Assembly (NCBI RefSeq): GCF_006171285.1
Contig: NZ_CP040889.1
Span: 62,001 to 126,000, forward strand
From: Leclercia adecarboxylata
Lineage (GTDB): Bacteria; Pseudomonadota; Gammaproteobacteria; Enterobacterales; Enterobacteriaceae
Length of the DNA: 64,000 nt
Reading direction: 5' to 3'
In this document: piece after piece, positions 29,626-39,110 of the stretch
Numbering within the stretch: position 1 is the stretch's first letter
Layout of the letters: each line of letters opens with the position of its first letter
The notes under the pieces: generated by a model
Databases searched by the model: none
Told to the model about the DNA's origin: nothing
The model's input: the letters and a program-made list of their open reading frames with translations, nothing else
Program-made: the position numbers and the translations under genes

Positions 29626-31281
29626 TCAAAATGTTTCCCAGTTCTCATCTTTTCCGGTTGCCACTGCGCGTGCGTAAGCCGGTGCATTAACCGGCGCGGC
29701 CGGTTGCTGGCTGACGCGCGAGGAAACTGTTTTTGTTGGTTCAGAGGTAAGACGAAACGCCGAGACGGCCATCTTCAGACGGCTCGCCTGCTCTTCCAGC
29801 TGTGCCGCCGCGGCGGCGGACTCCTGAACCAGCGAGGCGTTTTGTTGTGTGACGCGATCCATTTCCGATACTGCCAGGGCGACCTGGTCGATACCCCGAC
29901 TCTGCTCATCCGACGCAGAGGCGATTTCACCCATGATGTCCGTTACGCGGGTAACGGCATTCACGATGTCATTCATGGTCTCGCCCGCGCTCTCCACCAG
30001 CACCGAGCCGGTGTCGACGCGTGCGACAGAGTCTTCAATCAGGGCTTTAATCTCTTTCGCCGCGTTGGCGCTGCGGCTGGCGAGGTTACGCACTTCACCG
30101 GCCACCACCGCAAAGCCACGGCCCTGTTCACCGGCGCGCGCCGCTTCCACCGCCGCGTTCAGCGCCAGGATATTGGTCTGGAAGGCGATGCCGTCGATGA
30201 CGCTGATGATGTCGGCGATCTTCTTCGAGCTGCCGGCGATGTCGTGCATGGTTTTCACCACGCCGTCCACCACCTTGCCGCCGCGCTGGGCGGTTTCCGA
30301 GGCACTGTTCGCCAGCTGTGACGCCTGACGGGCGTTGTCCGCATTCTGCTTCACGGTAGCGGTTAACTGCTCCATGCTGGCCGCGGTCTCTTCCAGCGCC
30401 GACGCCTGCTGCTCGGTGCGGGAGGAGAGATCGTTGTTGCCCATGGCGATTTCGCTGGTGCCGGTATAGATGGCATCGGAACCCTGGCGCACGTTGGCCA
30501 CTGTCTCGCTGAGCGAGCGCTGCATATGGTCAACGCTGACCGCCAGCTGGGTGATTTCGCTGCGCCCGGCGATGGTCAGGGTATGGGTCAGATCGCCGCT
30601 GGCAATGTGACGGATATGGTCGATGACGCGGTTTAACGGGTTCAGCAGGGTATGACGAATGCCGTACCAGACGCCCACCAGCACGACGACCAGCGCCAGA
30701 GCGAGGATCCCCATTTGCCATTTGGCGAAGGTGTAATCCTTCACGCTGGCATTGAACGCCTCCTGGTTACGCGCGTCGGACGCGGCGACGTATTCACGCA
30801 GGGCGGTACCCAGCGCGTTCTGTTTTGACTGCGTTGCCTGGGCGAAGTAGGCGTCCATATTGCCGCTATCAAGGAACTGGATCAGCTCCGTCAGCGCCGC
30901 GGCATAGTCCCGGTATTTGTCATTGATGGTCTGGCTCACCTGCTCCATCGAAGGCTGTGGCGCGATGGCGCTATAAGCTTTGAAGTGTTTGTCCGCTTCG
31001 GCAAGCGTCGTGCGGGCGCTGTTCATCAGCTCCGTTTGCTGATGCGAAGGGTCGGAAACCATGCGCGCGGAGGCGCGGCTCAGGTTAATGCGCGTTTGTA
31101 GCAGGTAATCCCAGGTAGAGGTGATTTCACTTTGTTGAACCCGGAACTCGTTAGAGACCGCAAAACTGTCCTGGTTGGCCTTAATAGAAGAGAAAAACAG
31201 ACTGCCGGAAACGAGCTGCAGCAAAGCGAACACAGCCAGCACTAACATCAGCATGGTGACAACGCGCATACGGTTCAACAT
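29626..31281 (-). CDS. tar: Aspartate chemoreceptor Tar
   Basis: Tar senses aspartate directly and maltose through MalE. The 551-aa protein keeps the aspartate-contacting Arg64, Arg69 and Arg73 ([13 protein letters not shown]) and the Thr in YFAQATQ, then transmembrane helix 2, HAMP, methylation helices and the terminal NWETF docking pentapeptide. The ATG at 31281 follows AGAAGG. A near-perfect sigma-28 promoter precedes it, so expression does not depend on the pilus operon inserted upstream. Confidence 0.96.
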   Translation of the reverse strand: MLNRMRVVTMLMLVLAVFALLQLVSGSLFFSSIKANQDSFAVSNEFRVQQSEITSTWDYLLQTRINLSRASARMVSDPSHQQTELMNSARTTLAEADKHFKAYSAIAPQPSMEQVSQTINDKYRDYAAALTELIQFLDSGNMDAYFAQATQSKQNALGTALREYVAASDARNQEAFNASVKDYTFAKWQMGILALALVVVLVGVWYGIRHTLLNPLNRVIDHIRHIASGDLTHTLTIAGRSEITQLAVSVDHMQRSLSETVANVRQGSDAIYTGTSEIAMGNNDLSSRTEQQASALEETAASMEQLTATVKQNADNARQASQLANSASETAQRGGKVVDGVVKTMHDIAGSSKKIADIISVIDGIAFQTNILALNAAVEAARAGEQGRGFAVVAGEVRNLASRSANAAKEIKALIEDSVARVDTGSVLVESAGETMNDIVNAVTRVTDIMGEIASASDEQSRGIDQVALAVSEMDRVTQQNASLVQESAAAAAQLEEQASRLKMAVSAFRLTSEPTKTVSSRVSQQPAAPVNAPAYARAVATGKDENWETF

Positions 31282-31312
31282 ACAACACCTTCTCATAGAT
31301 TTGTTCTCGGTG

Positions 31313-31339
31313 TTATCGGCACAACTGACAGGAACTTTA
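31313..31339 (-). promoter_or_regulatory. Sigma-28 promoter of tar-tap-cheRBYZ
   Basis: On the minus strand TAAA, a 15-base spacer and GCCGATAA match the FliA consensus exactly. It lies 32 bases before the tar start. Confidence 0.92.
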
Positions 31340-31364
31340 CATTTGCGAAAGGGAAAAGCGCGGG

Positions 31365-32330
31365 TCAGAACGCGACGTCGACCACGAGGGTATCGCTGTA
31401 GTTGCCAGCGGGAGGGGTTGTCTGGTTGGGGAGGACACGGGCGGTGTAGTTATAGCTGCGTAACAGGCCGTCGGCGCTGACCTGAGAGGAGGCACCGCTG
31501 GACCAGCGTTCGCTGCCGCTGCTGCCCCAACGGTTGGCGGTGGCTTCTTTATAGATCTCATAGCTCATGCGGTTGTTGCCGCTGGCCATCCGGCGCACGT
31601 TGTTACTGGCGTTGGCGCCGTTATTGATCCCGATGGTGTAGACGCTGCCCTTGGTGCAGGTGACGGAGATCGCCTGCGAGACGGTGGGAAAGTTCTGCAC
31701 CAGCGGCGCGCTGTTGAAGTTGACGTTCGGGGTGGTCATCGCGCTACAGTCGTTGGTGACGGTCATATTGAGGGTGAGGCTGGTCAGGGCGGTACCGGTT
31801 TGCGGGGTGGTACAGAGCCCCAGCACGCCAACGGAGCAGACGTTATAGCTGACGCTGAAATTGAGGGTCACCTGATAGGGCCCGGCGCTGACGTTTTGTC
31901 CGGCGACGGTGCGGAAATAGAGCGGAATATTGTACTGCGCTGAACCGAGCAGGTTTAACAGCGTCGAGCCGCTCCAGGTGTAGGCCTTGCCAATCTGCAC
32001 TTCGCTGCTGGTAGCACACCCGGCCAGGCCGCACAGCCGGGTGGGGATCACGTCGGTAATGGCGGCGTTATCGGTGCGCTTCATCGTCGCCCGGTTATTG
32101 GCCGAGATGGTGGCCCCGGTGAAGTTCAGGGTCACCGAATCACTGGTCAGCAAATTGAGCACCCGGTCGCAGTTCACCACCAGCGTGCCGGTGGTGGCCA
32201 CTTCATTACTGCCGCTGAGGGCAAACGACGTCACGCTGCCAAAGCTGGCGTTGACGGTGCTGACCCGGCACGCCCCCCAGCTGGCGGCAGAGAACATCAA
32301 CAGGAGCAGCACCAACAGCACGCGTTTCAT
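31365..32330 (-). CDS. Archaic pilus two-domain tip protein (spore coat U, CsuE-like)
   Basis: The 321-aa secreted protein has a signal peptide ([20 protein letters not shown]) and two spore-coat-U-type immunoglobulin domains in tandem, each starting near a Cys (residues about 20-175 and 190-321), ending in the strand [10 protein letters not shown]. Two-domain SCPU proteins are the tip adhesins of Csu-type archaic chaperone-usher pili, with biofilm roles in Acinetobacter. It overlaps the usher stop by four bases. Ligand unknown. Confidence 0.82.
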   Translation of the reverse strand: MKRVLLVLLLLMFSAASWGACRVSTVNASFGSVTSFALSGSNEVATTGTLVVNCDRVLNLLTSDSVTLNFTGATISANNRATMKRTDNAAITDVIPTRLCGLAGCATSSEVQIGKAYTWSGSTLLNLLGSAQYNIPLYFRTVAGQNVSAGPYQVTLNFSVSYNVCSVGVLGLCTTPQTGTALTSLTLNMTVTNDCSAMTTPNVNFNSAPLVQNFPTVSQAISVTCTKGSVYTIGINNGANASNNVRRMASGNNRMSYEIYKEATANRWGSSGSERWSSGASSQVSADGLLRSYNYTARVLPNQTTPPAGNYSDTLVVDVAF

Positions 32331-34711
32331 GGCTCCACCCGGCAGGTCAGCGGTCCGTAGGTCTGCAGCTTATGATCCGGGTTGGCGGTCAGCGTCAGGG
32401 TCACGTGGCAGCGTTTCCCTTCCGGGGTGCTGATCTCTAGAGCGTTAACGTCCGCCAGATCTTCCAGCCAGGCGAGCCCGTCGTAGCCCACCACCACCGG
32501 CTCCCTCCCCTGACGCCGCACCTGGCTGCCCAGGGGAATCGCCTCCCCTGCGCCATCGTGGAGGATCACGCTGGCGACCCGCTCCTGCTCCATCGGGAAG
32601 TCGACCAGATAGCCGCTATTGCGCCGCAGGGCGATGCGCCGTTCGGTCTCTTTCAGGCGGGTGTCGGCGGGTAAGTTGAGGGTGTTGATGCTGTAGCTCG
32701 CCGGGTAGTAGGCCGATACGCCGCTGATCAGCAGATAGCCGTTGCGGTTGGTTTTGCCCACCGGCTGGTTTTCATAGCTGACCGGCACGTCCGGCTGCCC
32801 GTCGGTGCTGACCACCACAAAGGCGTCGTTGATTTTATTGGCGGCAAAGAGTTCCCCGTCCATCAGCACCAGCGAGCCCATCGCCTCGCCCCACCATGTC
32901 ATCATGTCGCGCTCGCCGTAGCCACCGCCCTGGAGTTCAATATTGTTGTTACGCCAGCCCAGCGTCGCCTGCTGATAGTTGCTGGCCTGCGACTGGCGCG
33001 CCCACGCCATATTCCAGCTAAAACCGCCGTCGGTGGGCATCGAGTGGTTGTAGTTGAGGCGCTGGGTGCTGCCGGCATCTGGCGTGTTTTCAAAGGTGAC
33101 GGCGGCGCTGTCGCGCTCGCCAAGGGGGATCTGCAGCGACAGGGCCACGGTCCAGTCGCCCTGCTGCTGATCCCGGCTGGCGGCGAGATAAATACTGCTG
33201 CTACCCCACAGGTTCCGGCTCCAGGAGAGGTTCAGCAGCTCGGTTTTCTGGTCTTCAAAACTCTGCACTCCGATCCAGGCCGCCCCGATATTGCCGTAAT
33301 CGCCCATATTCAGGGTGAGCGAATACTGATCGGTATTACGGCTCAGGCTGGCGATGGGCTGGTCGTGTTCATCGTAGACGGTGGGCTGATCGTAAAGCGC
33401 CAGGTTGCCGAAGCCGCGATCCCGGCGGCTGTGCTGGGTGGCAATGCTGAAGGCGTTGGTGCTGTACTGGTAGCCCCAGTTGATCTGCCCCCCGGTATCG
33501 CCGCGCATTTTACTCTGGGTCCAGGCGCTGTTCACCACCCCGAAGCGCCCGAGCTTAACGATGGTTCCGGCTCCGCCGAGGGCCAGCTCCTCTGCCCCTT
33601 CGGCGTGGCCTTCCAGGGTCAGCCAGTCGGTCAGGCCGTAGCGATAGGAGCCGCTGCCCGCCGCCGGGCCGTAGTCAAAATTTTTAATGCCGTAATTACG
33701 CCGCAGGCTGCCCAGGGTTACGGCCCCGTCGCTGAGCCCCTGGCGCAGCAGATCGCTGGTGACGTAGAACGGCAGCGTGGTGCTCACCTGGCGACCCAGC
33801 GCATCGGTGGTGACCAGCACTGCATCCCCGGCACCGTTGATGTAAGGCAGATTGGTGAGGGTGAACGGCCCCGGCTGCAGGCGGGTGGAGCCCGCCCGAT
33901 AGCCGTTGACGAACAGATCCACCGAGGTCGGCACCGCCGCTTCGCCGGAAAACTCCGGCAGCGGCCAGGTGACCAGATCCGGGCGCAGGGAGAAGTCCCG
34001 CCCGTAGCTGATCCCGCCCATGCGTACGCTGCTGCTCCAGCTCAGGGCGTCGCTGATCACATCCCCGGCGGTCCAGGTCGTGGCATCCTCTTCGTCGGTG
34101 AACATCAGGGTGGTGTCGTAGCGGACATACCCCTCCTGCTGCCCGCTGTCGCCGGAGAGATTTTCCCGTACGTAACCGGTGGAGGATAACGATCCCCGGT
34201 TGTCAAAATAGCGAAACTCATGCCACAGGGAGGCCTGGCCGCCGCTGTGTTCGGTGTGGTTAGTGTAAAAGTCGTAGTTGAGCAGCGCCCCTTTGCCAAA
34301 GTGGGGCGTGCTGCGGGCCATCTGGCCGCTGAAGGGGGTAACGCGCGCGCCGATCCACTCCCGGGGCACGCTGAGCAGTAGCCGTTGCCCGGTGCTGTCG
34401 TACTCGGTGCGCACCCCCTCAAGACGGCTGACGTTCACCTCCCCCGGCTGGACGTGCTCGGGGGGCAGTCCGGCGCGGCGCAAATCGGCGCTGGAGACCA
34501 GATACTCATCCTGACGCCGGGTAACGGGCACCACCAGCCCGGTGTCGTAGTGGTTGAGGATCAGCGCCAGCTGGAAGACCGCCTCGTCATTCACCGACTG
34601 CGGCACAGGCGGCGGAGGCAACATGTCGTCACCAGGATCGGCCCAGCTTGCTGAACTGACGCAGAGCAGGATAAGCATCGACGGCTTCAGTTGACGGGGG
34701 CCGACTGCCAT
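32327..34711 (-). CDS. Archaic pilus outer-membrane usher (CsuD-like)
   Basis: The 794-aa FimD/PapC-superfamily usher has a signal peptide, an N-terminal chaperone-binding domain, a 24-strand barrel with plug (LFVNGYRAGSTRLQPGPFTL) and C-terminal domains (VVGYDGLAWLEDLADVNALE). It would assemble the subunits on either side of it in the operon. Start at 34711 overlaps the chaperone end by 25 bases. Intact here, but the cognate chaperone is broken, so pilus assembly is doubtful. Confidence 0.9.
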   Translation of the reverse strand: MAVGPRQLKPSMLILLCVSSASWADPGDDMLPPPPVPQSVNDEAVFQLALILNHYDTGLVVPVTRRQDEYLVSSADLRRAGLPPEHVQPGEVNVSRLEGVRTEYDSTGQRLLLSVPREWIGARVTPFSGQMARSTPHFGKGALLNYDFYTNHTEHSGGQASLWHEFRYFDNRGSLSSTGYVRENLSGDSGQQEGYVRYDTTLMFTDEEDATTWTAGDVISDALSWSSSVRMGGISYGRDFSLRPDLVTWPLPEFSGEAAVPTSVDLFVNGYRAGSTRLQPGPFTLTNLPYINGAGDAVLVTTDALGRQVSTTLPFYVTSDLLRQGLSDGAVTLGSLRRNYGIKNFDYGPAAGSGSYRYGLTDWLTLEGHAEGAEELALGGAGTIVKLGRFGVVNSAWTQSKMRGDTGGQINWGYQYSTNAFSIATQHSRRDRGFGNLALYDQPTVYDEHDQPIASLSRNTDQYSLTLNMGDYGNIGAAWIGVQSFEDQKTELLNLSWSRNLWGSSSIYLAASRDQQQGDWTVALSLQIPLGERDSAAVTFENTPDAGSTQRLNYNHSMPTDGGFSWNMAWARQSQASNYQQATLGWRNNNIELQGGGYGERDMMTWWGEAMGSLVLMDGELFAANKINDAFVVVSTDGQPDVPVSYENQPVGKTNRNGYLLISGVSAYYPASYSINTLNLPADTRLKETERRIALRRNSGYLVDFPMEQERVASVILHDGAGEAIPLGSQVRRQGREPVVVGYDGLAWLEDLADVNALEISTPEGKRCHVTLTLTANPDHKLQTYGPLTCRVEP

Positions 34712-35324
34712 TCGGTATCCCTGGCATTAATCTGCGCCCGCATCTGGCCCGGCTGGTCGATCCCTGACGGTAGCGGCCAGCTGCGGGTGCTGCCCGGGAG
34801 CACATACCCCAGCAGGCCGTCGGCAAGCGTGCGCTTCTGGCTCCCTTGTTGTAGCGTGACCTGGCTCAGCCGGACGTGCACATTGCCCTGATTGCGTACC
34901 TGCAGGGCCGGTTTGCCGTCGTCGCGGACCACCCGCCAGTTCAGATCCCGCGTCTCGACCAGGGCGTGGTGCGCCCCGTCCTTGATGGTGGCTATGCCCT
35001 GGCCGGGACGTTGCTCTGTTTGATAAGACGGATTAACTGTTTGCTGCCCTTCGCGATGGTCACGATCGGGGGGCTGGCGACCACCTCCTGCTGGGCGGTA
35101 TAGCGTTCAAGACCGTTTTCCTGCCGCCAGCGCACGATCCTCACCTGCATGGTGGTGGCGCTGTTGCCCTGGTTCTGCACCCACAGCTCCGTCGCTTTGG
35201 TATCGGCGGAGAGCCAGGGGTCGATAGGCCACAGCAGAATGGTTGCCGCCCCGTGGGCGGTGTTGAGCGTGGCACCCAGCGCCATCAGCAGGCACAGCGT
35301 GCGGTATCCTGGAATTGCCTTCAT
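34687..35324 (-). pseudogene. Archaic pilus periplasmic chaperone (CsuC-like), broken by internal deletion
   Basis: The N-terminal part (residues 1-108 from MKAIPGYRTLCLLMALGATL to QLIRLIKQSNVPA) and the C-terminal part (GQGIATIKDG ... NARDTEWQSAPVN, about 105 residues) are both clear, but lie in different frames. At about 35007 the first frame runs into TAG. In related chaperones about 30-35 residues separate these parts, including the F1 strand (about RLLIDEIP) and the G1 donor strand (about RYSIPLF); these are absent. The total, 638 bases, is not a multiple of three. It looks like a roughly 100-base deletion, which should abolish subunit folding. Start at 35324 follows AGAAGG. Confidence 0.85.
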
Positions 35325-35338
35325 CGTCCTTCTCCCTA

Positions 35339-35842
35339 TCACCATGACAAGGTCACGGTGAGTTGATCGGAATAATTTCCGGCCGGGCTGAAGCCGGTCA
35401 GAAGCGCCACACCAAAAAGCGGTAGCGCAATGTTGTTGCTGTTGGTGTAGGCCACAGACACCGCCTGATTCACGCCGATCTCACTGTTGGCCGCCAGTGA
35501 ACTGCTGCTGTACAGGCGATACGGCACCTGACTGGTCGCCCCGGCCCGCTGCATGTTGCGCACAGAGGTATAGTGCTGCCCGCCGTCAATGCTCATGCTC
35601 AGCGCCACCCCGGGGGTACAGGCGATGGTCAGCGATCCGTTCGGCACAAAGCTGGTGTTGACCTGCCCCCGCTCCACCCCGCTATGGGTACCAAAATCGA
35701 GGGTGCCCAGCAGGCCACCGCTGCCTGCGGCGACTGAACAGCCGGGGGTGATAGTGGCGCTCACCTGAAAGGATTGCGTCGTCACCGCATGGCCGTTTCC
35801 CGCTGCAAGCAGCATCATGCTCAGGATAAAAAAAGCGCGCAC
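35339..35842 (-). CDS. Archaic pilus subunit (spore coat U domain)
   Basis: This 167-residue secreted protein has a signal peptide (FFILSMMLLAAGNGHA) and one SCPU domain with two Cys, ending in the strand SDQLTVTLSW. Csu-type minor pilin. The GTG at 35842 is chosen since GAGGG precedes it; an ATG five codons upstream is possible. It lies 60 bases after the first pilin gene and 14 bases before the chaperone. Confidence 0.8.
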   Translation of the reverse strand: MRAFFILSMMLLAAGNGHAVTTQSFQVSATITPGCSVAAGSGGLLGTLDFGTHSGVERGQVNTSFVPNGSLTIACTPGVALSMSIDGGQHYTSVRNMQRAGATSQVPYRLYSSSSLAANSEIGVNQAVSVAYTNSNNIALPLFGVALLTGFSPAGNYSDQLTVTLSW

Positions 35843-35902
35843 GTTGCCCTCTCCCACATAGCGGAGCGTTAGTCAGTTCACGCTCGTTAAAACGTGCTGA
35901 CG

Positions 35903-36472
35903 CTAATAGGTGACGCTGACGTTGATGGTGTCGGTGTAGGTGCCGGGCACCACGGTGACGCTGTTGCCCCCGCCGGTGATGCGCCCGTACAGGGTGTAGC
36001 TGTCGACGCCTCCGGCGGTGGAAGTCACCGGCAGCGGCGCGTTGTTGGCGATGACGTTGTTAAACCCACCGTCGCTGAACAGGCTGTAGGCCACGCCCTG
36101 CCCGGTATTCGCCGTATTCACCAGATAGCGCGCGGGGGTGCCAGGCGTGCCGACCACGGTGCCGGGCGCCGTGGAGTTGGTGTTGCCGGTGATGGCGACG
36201 GTGTAGCTGGCGGTGGTGCACTGGATCGTGAAGGTGTTCCCGCCGCTGGCCCCGGTGAGCTGGGTGGTCAGCGTGGAAAAGGTGGCCGGATGGGTACCAA
36301 AATCAAGGGTACCGAAGTTAATGCCATCCTGAGTCGGCGAGCCGTTAATCAGGCAGCCGTTGGTCAACGTTAAGGTTGCGCCAATGGTGCCGCTGCTGGT
36401 GACGGCCTGGGTATTGCCGGACGCCACTGCCAGAAGACCGCCGCCTAACAGCATCAGGAGTTGTTTATTCAT
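35903..36472 (-). CDS. Archaic pilus major subunit candidate (spore coat U domain)
   Basis: The 189-aa protein has a signal peptide (MNKQLLMLLGGGLLAVASGN), an N-terminal strand (SSGTIGATLTLTNGC) suited to donor-strand exchange and one SCPU domain ending TDTINVSVTY. As first gene of the operon it is the likely shaft subunit (CsuA/B-like). GGAGG precedes the ATG at 36472. Gly/Thr-rich composition is normal for these pilins. Confidence 0.82.
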   Translation of the reverse strand: MNKQLLMLLGGGLLAVASGNTQAVTSSGTIGATLTLTNGCLINGSPTQDGINFGTLDFGTHPATFSTLTTQLTGASGGNTFTIQCTTASYTVAITGNTNSTAPGTVVGTPGTPARYLVNTANTGQGVAYSLFSDGGFNNVIANNAPLPVTSTAGGVDSYTLYGRITGGGNSVTVVPGTYTDTINVSVTY

Positions 36473-36902
36473 TTGTTGCCCTCCGGAACATGTCACATGG
36501 GGTTATCACCGTTTTCTGATAACGCTCAGACTGTTAGCACCCATCATGCTGCTGTCCGGGTGGTTATTGTGAAATTTAGTTTATGGTTCGTTGCTCAACC
36601 ACTTTTCACGGCCCCTCTCATACTTTTACCGTATTGACATAAATTTACTAATTAAAACAATTGAGTAAGAAATTACTTCTCCGTATATCTAAGCAAAACG
36701 GGAAGATATATTGCTTAAAATGTGACCTTCATCACAATATATCGCCATCAAAGTTAGCAACAAAACTTATAAATATTAAAAAATTATTGAAATAGCCCGG
36801 AAATTACTTCAATTTAGCTAACGGATATATTCACGCGCTGAATAATAAAAAAGAGAGAAATCAGCAAATTCATTTTAACTTATTAAAATCGGGGTAATTT
36901 TG
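36473..36902. other. AT-rich divergent regulatory region, pilus operon / DctA-like transporter
   Basis: The 430-base gap between divergent genes is strongly AT-rich from 36570 to 36890, unlike the GC-rich coding flanks, and is a candidate H-NS-bound region. It contains one good CRP site (36718-36739) and no credible ORF. Confidence 0.6.
36718..36739. promoter_or_regulatory. CRP site upstream of the dicarboxylate carrier
   Basis: AATGTGACCTTCATCACAAT has both TGTGA and TCACA half-sites at the correct six-base spacing. dctA of E. coli is CRP-activated, which fits the plus-strand gene starting 164 bases downstream. Confidence 0.7.
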
Positions 36903-38162
36903 GTGGCAAGTGCAAACAGACTCACGGTCTTTATCGTGATCTTTATGCTGGCGGGCATTTTGTCCGGCGCAATGATTCATGAGTATGCATCAGCGGATGC
37001 AATCTCAGCCTGGTCAGACAACATTACGTTACTGACTGACATCTTTTTACGACTGATCAAAATGGTGATCGCCCCGCTGGTGTTCAGCACCCTGACGGTG
37101 GGCATTATGCGTCTGGGCGAGACCGCCACCATTGGCCGCGTGGGCGGTAAAGCGATGGTCTGGTTTATCAGCTCCTCAGTGCTCTCCATCCTGGTCGGTC
37201 TGTTTATTGTCACTCTGCTCCATCCGGGCAGCGGCCTGAACCTGGCGATCCCCGCCGGTACCGTAGAGACCGGGCTTGCCACCGGCGGCATGACCCTGAA
37301 AGGTTTTCTTTCCCATACCATTCCCACCAGCATTGCCGGGGCGATGGCCAATAACGAGATCCTGCAGATTGTGGTGTTCTCGATGTTCTTTGGCATTGCT
37401 GGCGCTTCACTCGGCGAGAAATTCAACGCCCCGCTGGTGGCCGCGCTGGACGTGGTTTCTCACATCATGCTCAAAGTGACCGGTTACGTGATGTACGTTG
37501 CGCCGCTGGCGATCTTTGCCGCCATCTCCTCGGTGATCGCCACCCAGGGGCTGGAGATTTTGCTGAATTATGCCTCGTTTATCGGCGGCTATTATCTGGC
37601 GATCGTTCTCACCTGCCTGGTGCTGCTGGCGGTGGGTTATATGGTGCTGAAAAACGAGATTTTCCGTCTGGTGAGCATGCTGAAAGATCCGGTGCTGGTG
37701 GCCTTCACCACCAGCAGCTCTGAAGCGGCCTACCCGAAAACGCTGGAGCAGCTGACCCGCTTTGGCTGTTCGCGCAATATCGTTTCGTTTGTGCTGCCGA
37801 TTGGCTATTCATTTAACCTCGTCGGGTCGATGGTCTACTGCTCGTTTGCTTCGATGTTTATCGCCCAGGCCTACAATATTCACCTGACTTTCTCAGAAAT
37901 CACCGTGCTGATGTTAACCCTGATGCTGGCGTCAAAAGGGATTGCCGGGGTACCGCGCTCGGCGCTGGTGGTGCTGGCGGCGACGATCCCGAGCTTCCAT
38001 ATTCCGGTGGCGGGGATCCTGCTGTTGATGGGGATCGATCACTTCCTGGATATGGGGCGTTCAGCGATTAACGTGTTGGGGAACGGCGTGGCGACGGCGA
38101 TGCTGGCGCAGAATGAGGGGTTGCTGGAGGATGATCCGGGGCTCGTTGAGCAGGAAGTTTGA
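36903..38162 (+). CDS. Dicarboxylate/amino acid:cation symporter (DctA/GltP family)
   Basis: The 419-aa membrane protein has the DAACS architecture: N-terminal helices (RLTVFIVIFMLAGILSGAMI), the serine-rich hairpin (AFTTSSSEAAYPKTLEQL) and the substrate- and sodium-site motif GYSFNLVGSMVYC. It probably imports C4-dicarboxylates or acidic amino acids; exact substrate is open. The GTG at 36903 sits eight bases after GGGG; TTG one codon earlier is an alternative. Placed between the pilus operon and cheW, where K-12 has neither. Confidence 0.88.
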   Translation: MASANRLTVFIVIFMLAGILSGAMIHEYASADAISAWSDNITLLTDIFLRLIKMVIAPLVFSTLTVGIMRLGETATIGRVGGKAMVWFISSSVLSILVGLFIVTLLHPGSGLNLAIPAGTVETGLATGGMTLKGFLSHTIPTSIAGAMANNEILQIVVFSMFFGIAGASLGEKFNAPLVAALDVVSHIMLKVTGYVMYVAPLAIFAAISSVIATQGLEILLNYASFIGGYYLAIVLTCLVLLAVGYMVLKNEIFRLVSMLKDPVLVAFTTSSSEAAYPKTLEQLTRFGCSRNIVSFVLPIGYSFNLVGSMVYCSFASMFIAQAYNIHLTFSEITVLMLTLMLASKGIAGVPRSALVVLAATIPSFHIPVAGILLLMGIDHFLDMGRSAINVLGNGVATAMLAQNEGLLEDDPGLVEQEV

Positions 38163-38230
38163 TGGTTCGGTAGAAAGGTTACGTTCACCTTATCTTTAGC
38201 AGAATATGACGTTCCGGAACCTGTGAACGT

Positions 38231-38259
38231 GATAAGGGGGCCACCGCGGCCCCCTTATC
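38231..38259 (+). terminator. Terminator of the dicarboxylate carrier gene
   Basis: A long hairpin, GATAAGGGGGCC ACCGC GGCCCCCTTATC, lies 68 bases past the stop. It has no T-run. Confidence 0.6.
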
Positions 38260-38585
38260 AATCCCCGCGGCCCCGCGACGAAATCGGTGCTTCGCACTAC
38301 GCTCACCTCCCGACCTGACGCCTGCGGTCGGCTCAACTCGACATCCTGTCTCGCTTCGCCTCTGGCCGCCATCCCTGGCGTCCAGCCCTTGGCATCCGGT
38401 CTCCGGTTCGCCGATTTCAGCGGGGACTCAACACCCGTGCCATATTCAGGCAGCGCTGGAACCGTAGGCCCGGCAAGCGTAGCGCCGCCGGGCGTTGCTG
38501 CAGCAGGCTACGCCGTGCAATAAGAAAGCCGGGTGGCGGCTACGCCTTACCCGGCCTACAGACTACTTTGCCGTTTTGCGTTTAC
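38260..38585. repeat. Non-coding gap with two REP elements before cheW
   Basis: REP-type palindromes lie at 38465-38493 (GGCCCGGCAAGCGTAGCGCC) and 38527-38560 (GCCGGGTGGCGGCTACGCCT) in opposite orientation, a BIME arrangement. The GC-rich stretch 38270-38460 between terminator and REPs has no recognisable gene or known repeat. Confidence 0.7.
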
Positions 38586-39089
38586 CTAGGCAACGTGACT
38601 CGCCGCCACATCCAGCAGCGCCATCTCATCGCTGTTCAGCAGCTTCTCGATATTCACCAGAATCAACATACGGTCCCCGAGCGCTCCCAGACCGGTCAGG
38701 TATTCGGTGGACAGGGTAACGGCAAACTCCGGCGCCGGGCGGATCTGCTCGGCGGTGAGGGAGAGCACGTCGGACACGCCGTCAACTACGATCCCGACCA
38801 CACGCTGGCCGAGGTTGAGCACGATCACCACCGTGTTGTCATCATACTCGACGTCGCCCTGGCTGAACTTCACGCGCAGGTCGACGATGGGCACGATAAC
38901 GCCACGCAGGTTGGTCACGCCTTTAATGAAATCGGGCGTGTTGGCGATGCGGGTCACCTGATCATAGCCGCGGATCTCCTGCACCTTCAGAATATCGATA
39001 CCGTATTCTTCGTCACCTAAGGTGAAAACCAGGAATTCCTGCCCTGATGGCTCGCCGGCCAGCTTGGTTACATTACTCATACCGGTCAT
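38586..39089 (-). CDS. cheW: Chemotaxis coupling protein CheW
   Basis: CheW links receptors to the CheA kinase in the polar array. This 167-aa SH3-like protein matches E. coli CheW nearly residue for residue ([36 protein letters not shown]). Last gene of the motAB-cheAW operon; the next receptor gene (tar) is over 7 kb away instead of adjacent. Confidence 0.98.
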   Translation of the reverse strand: MTGMSNVTKLAGEPSGQEFLVFTLGDEEYGIDILKVQEIRGYDQVTRIANTPDFIKGVTNLRGVIVPIVDLRVKFSQGDVEYDDNTVVIVLNLGQRVVGIVVDGVSDVLSLTAEQIRPAPEFAVTLSTEYLTGLGALGDRMLILVNIEKLLNSDEMALLDVAASHVA

Positions 39090-39110
39090 TTTTTTACCTT
39101 CTTAACTGAA

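Noticed and set aside
33044..34189. 381-codon plus-strand ORF
   Set aside because: Antisense shadow of the usher gene.
38287..38523. 78-codon plus-strand ORF between the dicarboxylate carrier and cheW
   Set aside because: No ribosome site; ends inside a REP element; composition is not coding-like.
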